Positions 12,822-19,276 of a stretch of 19,276 bases of DNA are shown here, in pieces. The stretch lies in assembly GCA_045106735.1 (NCBI GenBank), contig JBGCEZ010000070.1, positions 1 to 19,276 of the forward strand. The letters are read 5' to 3'. The position numbers were made by a program, and so were the translations under genes. Origin of the DNA: JBGCEZ01 sp045106735. Lineage in GTDB: Bacteria > Planctomycetota > Phycisphaerae > Phycisphaerales > SM1A02. Every line of letters starts with the position of its first letter. Within the stretch, counting starts at the first letter, position 1. A model generated the notes under the pieces. The model had not been told where the DNA came from. It made no database searches and saw only the letters and a list, made by a program, of their open reading frames with translations.

Positions 12822-14381
12822 ATGCCGACTGAATCTGTGATGAAGCTGCTGGCCGTCGGGATCTACGCCTCGATTCTGATTGTGATCGGATACCTGGCGT
12901 CCAAGCGGGTCAAGAGCACCCGCGACTACTTCGTCTCCGGCAAGAACCTGGGCTTCTTCAATGTCGCCTTCTCGGCCCGGGCGACGGGTGAGAGTGCATG
13001 GCTTCTGCTCGGACTGACCGGCATGGGCTACGCCGTGGGCGTGCAGGCTTTCTGGGTGGTGCTCGGTGAAGTGTTGGGCGTGGCCGGCGCGTGGATCTTG
13101 ATGTCGCGCCGGTTCAAACGCCTCACCGATCGGTACGACTCGGTCACGGTGCCCGACTACCTGGAGAGCCGGCTGCGCGACTCGGGTCATACGCTGCGCT
13201 TGATCGCGGCCTTCGCCCTGGTGATTTTCGTGCCGATCTACGCGGGGGCGCAGGTGTTCGCGACGGGAACGGCCTTCCACGCGTTCCTCGACTGGAATCA
13301 CTACCTGGGGGCGACGGTCGGATTCGCGGTGGTCTTGCTGTACATCACGCAGGGCGGGTTCACCGCCGTCGTCTGGTCCGTCGTCTTCCAGGGCAGCCTG
13401 ATGGTGCTGGGATTGGTCGCGCTTCCGCTCGTCGCCTTCTTCCACGTCGGCGGACTCGAGGAGATCACGACGGCGGTGCGAAACGTCGACCCGCACTTGC
13501 TGGCCTTGCACGGCCCCGGACCGGCCGAGGACGGTCCGAGTTCGGGCGGTTGGACGATGTCGACCATCGTCGCCATCATCGGCATGGCCGCGATCGGCAT
13601 CGGATTCCTTGGATCTCCGCAGGTCTTCGTGCGCTACATCTCGATGAAGAACGAGAAGCAGATCCTGCCGGGCACGATCACCGCCTGCGTCTGGACCGTC
13701 TTGGCCGACTCCGGTGCGGTGCTGGTCGGCGTCTTTGGCCGCGCGATCTACGATTCGGGCGACCTCAAGGACAACGTCGACAACGTCCTGCCGGTGATGG
13801 CCCAAGGACTGCTGCCCGCGTTCTTTGCCGGGATCTTCATTGCCATGGTCCTCAGTGCGATCATGTCGACCATCGATTCACTGCTCGTGGTGGCGTCCAG
13901 CGCCGGCGTCCGCGACTACTGGCAGAAGTCGCGTCATCCCGAGATGAGCGATGAGCGCCTGATGAGCCTGACCCGGAAGGTGACCCTCGGCCTGTCCTTG
14001 GTGTCCTTCCTCATCGGCATCGGCATCATGCTGGTGGACAAGGAGAACGGCGTCTTCTGGACGATCATCTTCGGCTGGTCCGGCATCGCCGCGACGTTTT
14101 GCCCGACGATCATCCTCAGCCTCTTCTGGTCCAAGCTGACGGCCCGGGGAGCGAAGTGGGCGATGATTGCCGGCTTCTTGGGCGTTGGCATCTTCAAGTG
14201 GGCGATTCCGCCGCTGCTCAACACCGCCGGCCTGGAAACGTGGGCCGGATACCTCGCGTCGCTCGACGTGCTGCTGCCGTCGTTCCTGGTCGGCTTCGTC
14301 GTCGCCATCGTCGTGAGCTTGCTCGACAAGGACGGTCAGGCCCGGATGGCCGGCGTGGGCGACGAGCTGCGCGGGGCGTAG
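12822..14381 (+). CDS. sodium:solute symporter (SSS/PutP family)
   Basis: A 519-residue inner-membrane carrier predicted to use the sodium gradient to import a small solute. About 13 hydrophobic segments are visible, the usual SSS count, and the length fits. Family features: RDYFVSGKNLGFFNVAFSA (34-52), SARATGESAWLLLGLTGMGY (51-70) matching the PutP TM2 region, YDSVTVPDYLESR (105-117), GFLGSPQVFVRYISMKN (the GYFGQPH-like block), and SAIMSTIDSLLVVASS (345-360), where Ser349 and Thr350 match the Na2-site Ser/Thr of PutP. The resemblance is closest to proline-type members, but the substrate cannot be told from sequence. A 390-base regulatory-looking gap separates it from DUF4956, so it is probably a separate unit. 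Start ATG 12822; ATG 12840 is an alternative that would remove six residues. A strong hairpin terminator follows. Confidence 0.93.
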   Translation: MPTESVMKLLAVGIYASILIVIGYLASKRVKSTRDYFVSGKNLGFFNVAFSARATGESAWLLLGLTGMGYAVGVQAFWVVLGEVLGVAGAWILMSRRFKRLTDRYDSVTVPDYLESRLRDSGHTLRLIAAFALVIFVPIYAGAQVFATGTAFHAFLDWNHYLGATVGFAVVLLYITQGGFTAVVWSVVFQGSLMVLGLVALPLVAFFHVGGLEEITTAVRNVDPHLLALHGPGPAEDGPSSGGWTMSTIVAIIGMAAIGIGFLGSPQVFVRYISMKNEKQILPGTITACVWTVLADSGAVLVGVFGRAIYDSGDLKDNVDNVLPVMAQGLLPAFFAGIFIAMVLSAIMSTIDSLLVVASSAGVRDYWQKSRHPEMSDERLMSLTRKVTLGLSLVSFLIGIGIMLVDKENGVFWTIIFGWSGIAATFCPTIILSLFWSKLTARGAKWAMIAGFLGVGIFKWAIPPLLNTAGLETWAGYLASLDVLLPSFLVGFVVAIVVSLLDKDGQARMAGVGDELRGA

Positions 14382-14453
14382 GGGTCGTCGGAGGGGGGCG
14401 TCGGGGGGGGTTGGCTCCCGGTCCCGGATCCCGACCGACTTTCTGACGGCGCA

Positions 14454-14499
14454 CAACAACGCCCGCCCGGACCGCATGGTCCCGGCGGGCGTTGCTGTT
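14454..14499. terminator. bidirectional terminator between convergent symporter and peroxiredoxin genes
   Basis: AACGCCCGCC (14458-14467) pairs perfectly with GGCGGGCGTT (14484-14493). Inside it GGACC pairs with GGTCC around a GCAT loop after one C/C mismatch, and outside it further pairs (C-G, A-T, C-G, A-T) extend the stem. T-rich ends follow on both strands (GTTGCTGTT on plus, GTTGTTGTG on minus). It lies 72 bases past one stop and 33 past the other. Confidence 0.7.
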
Positions 14500-14532
14500 C
14501 AAAGCGGACAGACCTGCCCGCGATCATCGTCA

Positions 14533-15012
14533 TCAGGTGTTGGCGGTGGTGCCCTGGACCGCGGCGCGGATGGCGTCGAAGTCCGGCAGCGCGGCGGCGT
14601 CTTCGCTCACCCAGTCGTAGGCGACGGTGCCGTTGGCGGCCACGACGAAGGCCGCGCGCTTCGGCACGTTCCGCATGCCGTGGAACTCGTCGTAGCACGC
14701 GCCCCAGGTGCGGCTCACGTCGGTGTTGAAGTCGGACAGAATCGGGAAGGGGATGTCCAGATCCTGGCGGAATTTGTCGGTGATGAAGGGGCTGTCGACG
14801 GTGATGCCGTAAACCTTCGCGCCCACCTCGGTCCACTTGTTCCAGTCGTCGCGCATCGTGCACATCTCATCGGTGCAGGTGGGACTGAAGGCGAGCGGGA
14901 AGAAGAGCAGGACGACGGGCTCGGAGCCGAACGACTCGGCGAGGTTCGCCGTCTGGCCGACGGCGTGGGGAAGCTCGAACGGGGCGGCGGTGTCGCCGGT
15001 ACGGATGGCCAC
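14533..15012 (-). CDS. peroxiredoxin, Bcp/AhpC-TSA type
   Basis: A 159-residue thiol peroxidase that reduces hydrogen peroxide and organic peroxides, probably cytoplasmic. The peroxidatic motif is FFPLAFSPTCTDEMC (37-51) with Cys46 in P-x3-S-x2-C context. Cys51, five residues on, sits where E. coli Bcp has its resolving Cys (C-x4-C), and a third Cys lies in TWGACYDEFHG (102-112). Later VPKRAAFVV (116-124) carries the conserved active-site Arg120. The frame extends upstream as Pro/Ala-rich sequence. I chose GTG 15012 because GGAG lies 7 bases before it and the product then begins at the family's normal N-terminus (VAIRTGDTAAPFELP). It is monocistronic or last in line after the giant OstA-like gene (188-base gap). 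An AhpE-type one-Cys mechanism is the alternative. Confidence 0.92.
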   Translation of the reverse strand: MAIRTGDTAAPFELPHAVGQTANLAESFGSEPVVLLFFPLAFSPTCTDEMCTMRDDWNKWTEVGAKVYGITVDSPFITDKFRQDLDIPFPILSDFNTDVSRTWGACYDEFHGMRNVPKRAAFVVAANGTVAYDWVSEDAAALPDFDAIRAAVQGTTANT

Positions 15013-15019
15013 GGGGATG

Positions 15020-15023
15020 CTCC
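15020..15023 (-). promoter_or_regulatory. Shine-Dalgarno site fixing a GTG start for the peroxiredoxin
   Basis: GGAG on the minus strand lies 7 bases before the GTG at 15012. It supports a non-ATG start over the ATG at 15111, whose extra 33 residues are Pro/Ala low complexity. Confidence 0.65.
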
Positions 15024-15026
15024 AAA

Positions 15027-15070
15027 GGGGGACAGGCGGGGCGTTGGGCGGGGCGGGAACAGGGGGCGGG
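15027..15070 (+). other. G-quadruplex-like tract in the peroxiredoxin leader
   Basis: Seven runs of three or more G on the plus strand, separated by 1 to 6 bases, which meets the usual G3+N1-7 rule. On the peroxiredoxin mRNA the same stretch is C-rich. It sits directly upstream of the ribosome site. Confidence 0.6.
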
Positions 15071-15181
15071 AACGGAGGAGCGAAAACGGATGGTCGAGCG
15101 TGGGCGGCCACGTTCGGCCAGTGCCGGATCGCTGGCGTGACGATAGGACGCGAGAACGCGAGAGGGCGGAATCGGAGGTTC

Positions 15182-15210
15182 GCGGCCGTTCAGCGGCCGT
15201 TCAGCGGCCG
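15182..15210. repeat. 11-bp tandem repeat at the end of the OstA-like gene
   Basis: GCGGCCGTTCA occurs twice in tandem (15182-15192, 15193-15203), followed by a partial third copy GCGGCCG. The gene's stop codon (TGA, 15201-15203) lies within the second copy. Confidence 0.85.
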
Positions 15211-18200
15211 CCGCGTCCCGAGGCCCCGTCCACCACGATCGTGTCGTTGCGGAGGTCCCAGACCGCCGCGCCGTTGATCCGGGTCGGATCGCCGTTGGAC
15301 GTCGTGTCCTCGATGCTGATGGCCGAACCGGGACGCGAGGTCATGCGGGCGATGCCGGTGGCGGGGTCGTACACGAAGCCTTCGCACGCGACGTTCCGAG
15401 GGGCGACGTCCACCCGCACGCGGTCGCTGGCCGTCAGGCGGCGCAGATCGACCGGCCCGCCGAAGGCCAGCGTCGCCGGATCGTCGGCGTTCGCCGGCGG
15501 GCCGGCGGGCCGGGCTGCACTCGCCGGTCCCACCACGCGGTCCACACTGGCCGTGACCGTGCCGGCGTCGAGCGTGGCGAGCTTGCCTTCGAGCGAGCGG
15601 TGGATGACGCGGACCGAGCCGTTGAGGGTGATGTCCGTGGTGCGGCCGGCGCCTGGACGCATGCGCAGCGATTCCGTCCAGGTGAACTTCGTGTCGCCTT
15701 GCGGCCCGAAGTCGACGCCGGAGCCAGAGCCAGAGCCGGCGTTGGAGTTGGCGCGGGCATCGGCGTTGGCACCCGCCGCCGGACCGTTCGGGCCTGCGGC
15801 GTCGTCTTCGCGCAGGTCGCGGATCAGCAGCTCGCCGGGAACGTCGACCGTGGCCACGCCCCGGGCTTGGTCCCAGTCGATGTCGTCGGCAGTGATGGCC
15901 AGGAGCCGCGAGAGGTCGGCCCGGTCGTCGCGGAGCCAGGCGTAGGTTCTCAGTTTCGCGCCGCCGCGGGCGATCATGCGCTGCAGCTCACGGCGGCCGC
16001 CGGTGAGCGAATCGCTGGTCGTGTCCGGGGCGGCGTCTTGCTCGGCGTTTTGGTCATCGACCTTGGCCGTGCCCGCGTCGTCCGCACGATCTCGACCATT
16101 CGCGTCGGCCGGGGCCGCGGGCGACGGAAGATCGCGGAAGGTCAGCTCGAGGCGGTCGGCCTGCAGGGTGCTGCGCTCGCGCGGGTCGGGCTCGGCCACG
16201 GCGTCGACGCCGCCGACGAGGACCAAGCGGGCGGTGTCGAGCTCGCGGCCGGATCCGGGACGGCTGGCCAGGCGGGTCCACGCGGCCGACGTCGTCCACG
16301 AAACATCAAGCGAAGGATCGATGGCCGCGGCGGATTCGCGGATGGTGCGCGAGTCCGATCGCTGGTCGCCGGCGGCGAGTCGCATCGGGGTCGGGAGCTG
16401 CCGGAAACGTCCGCCGCCCTCGATGGAGACATCGTCGCCGTTGCGGCGAATCTGCACCGCCCGCGGGCCGGTCAGCAGAAGATCAGGACCGGCGACGAGC
16501 AGGTTGCCGGTGATGCGGGCGTCGCCGTCCAGAGCGACGGCTTCGAGTTGGTCGCCCAGAATGCGACGGCCATCGGCCAGACGCACTTCAACGTCGCCGG
16601 TGGCATCGATGCGTTCGACGTCCGCCCCGGCGAGCGGGTCGCGTCGGCTGGCGGCGTCGTCGCTCGTGGCCGGCTGGTCGGCCAGGCCGCCCGCACTGGC
16701 CACGGTGGCTGCGTCGGCAAACTCGACGATCAGATCGTCAGACCAGAACCGTCGGCCCGGCCCGGAGACGGCGACGGTGCCGCCGGCGATGAGGCGTTCC
16801 GGTCGCGGATCACCGGCCGCGTCGTCGACCAATTGCAGGTCGATCGTGTCGGCGGCGAGTTCGCTTTCGGCCTCGCGATCGAACGCGACCACCCGGCCCG
16901 CGGCCATGATGCGGCGAAGTCGGCCCTCGAACCGCGGACCGGTCGACGCGTCGTCGCGTTCGGCGGCGGTGGCCGAGCCCGCGGGAGCATCGATGTTGGT
17001 GTTGGTTTCGGCGGAATCAACGGGATCCAACGCCAGTTCCGCCACGAGTCGATCCGCGCCACGGAAACCCGCCGCGCCGGCGTCGGCGGTGACGGAGCCT
17101 TGGACTTCGATCCGGCGGACGTCGTCGGCCGCGGGTTGGATGACGAGCTGCTCGGTCCACGCGAGGGTGAGCTCCGGCGTGCGCTCGCCCGTGGCGTCCA
17201 GATCGGGTTCGGGCGTGGCGAGGGCGGCGGGCGGTCCCGCGGCGCCCGCCGCTTCGGCGACGGACGCGGCGCGGCGGGCGGCGAATCGCCGGACGCGGCC
17301 GGGGCCCTCGACCGTGGCCCGGTCGGCTTCTTGTTCGATGACCAGGCGGCGGGCGCGGTCCAGAATCGCGTCCGGATCGTGCAGTTGGACGTCCTGGCCG
17401 ACGAGCGTGGCGATGCCGCCGGCGCTCGCGTAGGTCATGGTGTCGGCGAGGGCCCGGCGTCCGCCTTCAAATTGCAGTTCGACGGCGCCGCGGGCGGTGA
17501 CGCGGTCGAGGGCGATGCGGCTGGTGGCCTTCGGGCCGGCGTTCGCACTCGTGTCGGTGTCGGTGTCGGCCACGAGCACGCGCTGGGGCATCAGGACGGC
17601 GTCGACGTCGTCGGCGGCGATGCGGCGCGCGTCGACGCGGGCGACGACCGAGCCGCGGCCGACCACGCGGCGTGGTGCCGCTTGACCGTCCGGACCGGGA
17701 GCGAACGTGAGGTCGAGGGACGCGGCGCTGAACTGGGCCACGTCTTCCGATGGATCGGACGCGTCGATCCAGGCGCCGCCATCGGCCTCGCCGGCGGTGG
17801 TGCGATCGTTGCGTCCCGTGCTGGCCAGTCCGCTCGCGGCGACCACGCGGACGTCGCCGTCGAAGGTCGCGCGTTCGAGGTCGGTGACGGCGAGGGCGCC
17901 CGTCAGGCCGGAGCCGGGCGTGTCGGGCGTGTCGGGCGTGTCGGACCGTGCGCCGCTGCGAGCCTCGGTACCATCGGCATCAGGATCGACATCCGCATTC
18001 TCCAGCGCCGCGTTGTCGTCGGCGTTTGCGGCAAACGTCAGATCCACTCCACGGGTCCACGTGACCTCGACCGAGCGTGCATCGTCGTTGGCATCCGGAC
18101 GCGCTTCGTCGGCGGCCGGTGCGAACCACAGACGGCCGGCGCCGTCGACGCCGCCTGTGCCATTGGCCTGCGAGAAGCGGACGCGCGGGCCGCGGAGGTC

Positions 18201-19276
18201 GAACTCGGGGCCGCTGATGTGGACTTCGCCGCCGGCCGCCAGCGTGGCGGTGGGGTTGGCGGCCGAATTGGCCGCGGGGTTGGCCGCGGAGTTGGTCGCG
18301 GGGTTGGCATCGTCCGCCGCCGCAATGCTGCGTCCGTGGAGGTCGATGCGGCCTTCCGGCGACTCGTACGTGGCCACGCGGGCCAGGGCGACGATCTCGG
18401 AACCGGCATCGGTCAGCCGGACATCCTCGCCGCCGGGACGCGCCCGGAGTTCGAGTCGGGCGTTGCGGGTGGCCGCCGGCATGGCTGCGGTATCGGTCAT
18501 GGGCCGCAACCGCAACTCACCGGTGCACGTGACCACCGTGTCCGAGGGATGCGGCGGGGGAGCGAAGGTCAGTTCGGTGGACGGCGGAATGCTCATCGCC
18601 GCAGCCATGAGCATCGCCCGCGGGGGGAGCGGTCCCACCGATGCGGCGGGCGTGGTGGACGCGGCCGCGTCGCCGAGGTCGTCGCCCGGGGCACCGTCGG
18701 ACTCGCCGCCGGAGAATCCTGCTCCGTCGCTCTCTTCGCTGAAGACGATGTGCAGTTCGTCGGCCGTCGCGTCGACGGCCTCGTCGCCTTCGCCGCGGAC
18801 GATGCGCACGTCGTCGGCAAAGACGGCGCGGTACCAGACGGCTTGCTCTTTGGCCGCGTCGGATGGGCCCGGCCGGGTGGCGGCAGGTGGAATGAACGCG
18901 GCGGATGCGTCGTTGGCGTCGCCGGCGGCGGGCGCTTCGGCACCGGACGCCTGCGCGAAACTCGCCAACGTGAACGAATGCCTGGGAGCGAAGCGGTCGA
19001 CGCGATGGACCGTCGGGCGGGGCGTGGCACGAGCGATCGAACGCGTCGTGGACCGCACGGCATGATGCACGGAATGACGCACGGCGCCGCGTGCCGGCAA
19101 CAACGTTTCCATCCGCGACGGAACGAGCGGCCGCAGTTCGCGGGCTCCGGTGCCGCCGGCGATGCGCTCGGGGCGACGGCCCGGGTCGACCAATCGCACA
19201 TGGTCAATCTCGCGCACCGTCAGGCTGCTGACCACGTGCGAACCGTCGCCGAGCAGCAGGCGCAGGTCGCGGCCGA
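15201..19276 (-). CDS. giant OstA/LptA-like repeat protein (5' end beyond the right edge)
   Basis: At least 1357 residues; the frame is open to the edge with coding character past the first in-window start (GTG 19235), so the true N-terminus and any export signal are outside. Numbering here is from that GTG. The chain consists of many beta-rich stretches separated by Ala/Asp/Gly linkers. The best ones read like OstA/LptA jelly-roll repeats: ARGAVELQFEGGRRALAD (581-598) through TYASAGGIATLVGQDVQLHD (601-620) to RATVEGPGRVRR (639-650), and IDATGDVEVRLADGRRILGD (876-895) through ALDGDARITGNLLVAGPDLL (901-920) to VSIEGGGRF (936-944). LptA, LptC and the N-terminal part of LptD use this fold to carry lipopolysaccharide across the periplasm. 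Role in LPS transport or as an envelope bridge is inference. A Trp-Thr module recurs at about 392, 692, 979 and 1185. Confidence 0.8.
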   Translation of the reverse strand, partial: GRDLRLLLGDGSHVVSSLTVREIDHVRLVDPGRRPERIAGGTGARELRPLVPSRMETLLPARGAVRHSVHHAVRSTTRSIARATPRPTVHRVDRFAPRHSFTLASFAQASGAEAPAAGDANDASAAFIPPAATRPGPSDAAKEQAVWYRAVFADDVRIVRGEGDEAVDATADELHIVFSEESDGAGFSGGESDGAPGDDLGDAAASTTPAASVGPLPPRAMLMAAAMSIPPSTELTFAPPPHPSDTVVTCTGELRLRPMTDTAAMPAATRNARLELRARPGGEDVRLTDAGSEIVALARVATYESPEGRIDLHGRSIAAADDANPATNSAANPAANSAANPTATLAAGGEVHISGPEFDLRGPRVRFSQANGTGGVDGAGRLWFAPAADEARPDANDDARSVEVTWTRGVDLTFAANADDNAALENADVDPDADGTEARSGARSDTPDTPDTPGSGLTGALAVTDLERATFDGDVRVVAASGLASTGRNDRTTAGEADGGAWIDASDPSEDVAQFSAASLDLTFAPGPDGQAAPRRVVGRGSVVARVDARRIAADDVDAVLMPQRVLVADTDTDTSANAGPKATSRIALDRVTARGAVELQFEGGRRALADTMTYASAGGIATLVGQDVQLHDPDAILDRARRLVIEQEADRATVEGPGRVRRFAARRAASVAEAAGAAGPPAALATPEPDLDATGERTPELTLAWTEQLVIQPAADDVRRIEVQGSVTADAGAAGFRGADRLVAELALDPVDSAETNTNIDAPAGSATAAERDDASTGPRFEGRLRRIMAAGRVVAFDREAESELAADTIDLQLVDDAAGDPRPERLIAGGTVAVSGPGRRFWSDDLIVEFADAATVASAGGLADQPATSDDAASRRDPLAGADVERIDATGDVEVRLADGRRILGDQLEAVALDGDARITGNLLVAGPDLLLTGPRAVQIRRNGDDVSIEGGGRFRQLPTPMRLAAGDQRSDSRTIRESAAAIDPSLDVSWTTSAAWTRLASRPGSGRELDTARLVLVGGVDAVAEPDPRERSTLQADRLELTFRDLPSPAAPADANGRDRADDAGTAKVDDQNAEQDAAPDTTSDSLTGGRRELQRMIARGGAKLRTYAWLRDDRADLSRLLAITADDIDWDQARGVATVDVPGELLIRDLREDDAAGPNGPAAGANADARANSNAGSGSGSGVDFGPQGDTKFTWTESLRMRPGAGRTTDITLNGSVRVIHRSLEGKLATLDAGTVTASVDRVVGPASAARPAGPPANADDPATLAFGGPVDLRRLTASDRVRVDVAPRNVACEGFVYDPATGIARMTSRPGSAISIEDTTSNGDPTRINGAAVWDLRNDTIVVDGASGRGGR
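15717..15740 (-). repeat. short Gly-Ser hexamer repeat in the OstA-like gene
   Basis: On the minus strand GGCTCT units (GGC TCT GGC TCT GGC TCC GGC) encode Gly-Ser repeats at residues about 1167-1173. The unit closely matches the GGTTCT/GGCTCT tract in queA. Confidence 0.75.
17916..17942 (-). repeat. 9-bp tandem repeat (three copies) in the OstA-like gene
   Basis: Three exact copies of GGGCGTGTC (plus strand) encode DTP-DTP-DTP at residues 432-440, within a linker. Confidence 0.9.
18246..18305 (-). repeat. 12-bp tandem repeat (five copies) in the OstA-like gene
   Basis: Five imperfect 12-base units encode NPAT, NSAA, NPAA, NSAA, NPTA at residues 311-330. The tract forms a linker between two beta-rich parts of the protein. 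Confidence 0.85.

Noticed and set aside
1..19276. CRISPR array, insertion sequence, toxin-antitoxin or defence island
   Set aside because: No spaced direct repeats, transposase, terminal inverted repeats or recognisable defence genes. The repeats seen are tandem and short.

Overview
The window is very GC-rich bacterial chromosomal DNA with ordinary, tightly packed genes on both strands. I see no phage, insertion sequence, CRISPR array or rRNA. The mix of a fibro-slime domain protein, a secreted CotH-kinase protein with an EF-hand, a DUF4956 membrane protein, a very large OstA/LptA-like repeat protein, and many Ala/Asp/Gly-rich linkers suggests a Gram-negative member of the Planctomycetota, perhaps of the Phycisphaerae. 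That placement is inference from gene content and composition, not from a marker-gene comparison.

Layout. (1) 1-3165, minus strand: the 5' end of an unidentified gene at the left edge, a small lipoprotein, a plant-type ferredoxin-NADP reductase, and a secreted fibro-slime protein. (2) 3569-7092, plus strand: murA, queA and rsmG form a tight unit (18-bp gap, then a GTGA overlap) combining cell-wall precursor synthesis with tRNA and rRNA modification. (3) 7291-8048, minus strand: tRNA-Leu(GAG) with a good promoter and its own terminator-like hairpin, followed by smpB. (4) 8178-14381, plus strand: a divergent TIM-barrel-like protein, nuoC without other nuo genes, cotH-like kinase, DUF4956 membrane protein, and a sodium:solute symporter. 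(5) 14533-19276, minus strand: a Bcp-type peroxiredoxin and the C-terminal 1357 or more residues of a giant OstA/LptA-like protein that runs off the right edge.

The most interesting material is in four places. The giant OstA-like protein has a recurring Trp-Thr module and may be a multi-domain LPS-transport or envelope bridge. The CotH-DUF4956 pair lacks the VTC-type polymerase I would expect beside it, and its kinase carries a glycine-rich block right after a predicted catalytic motif. A hexanucleotide tract encodes a Gly-Ser linker inside QueA, and a related tract occurs in the OstA-like gene. The non-coding DNA ahead of the symporter holds perfect palindromes and a hexamer repeat. All function calls come from reading motifs by eye; no database search was run.
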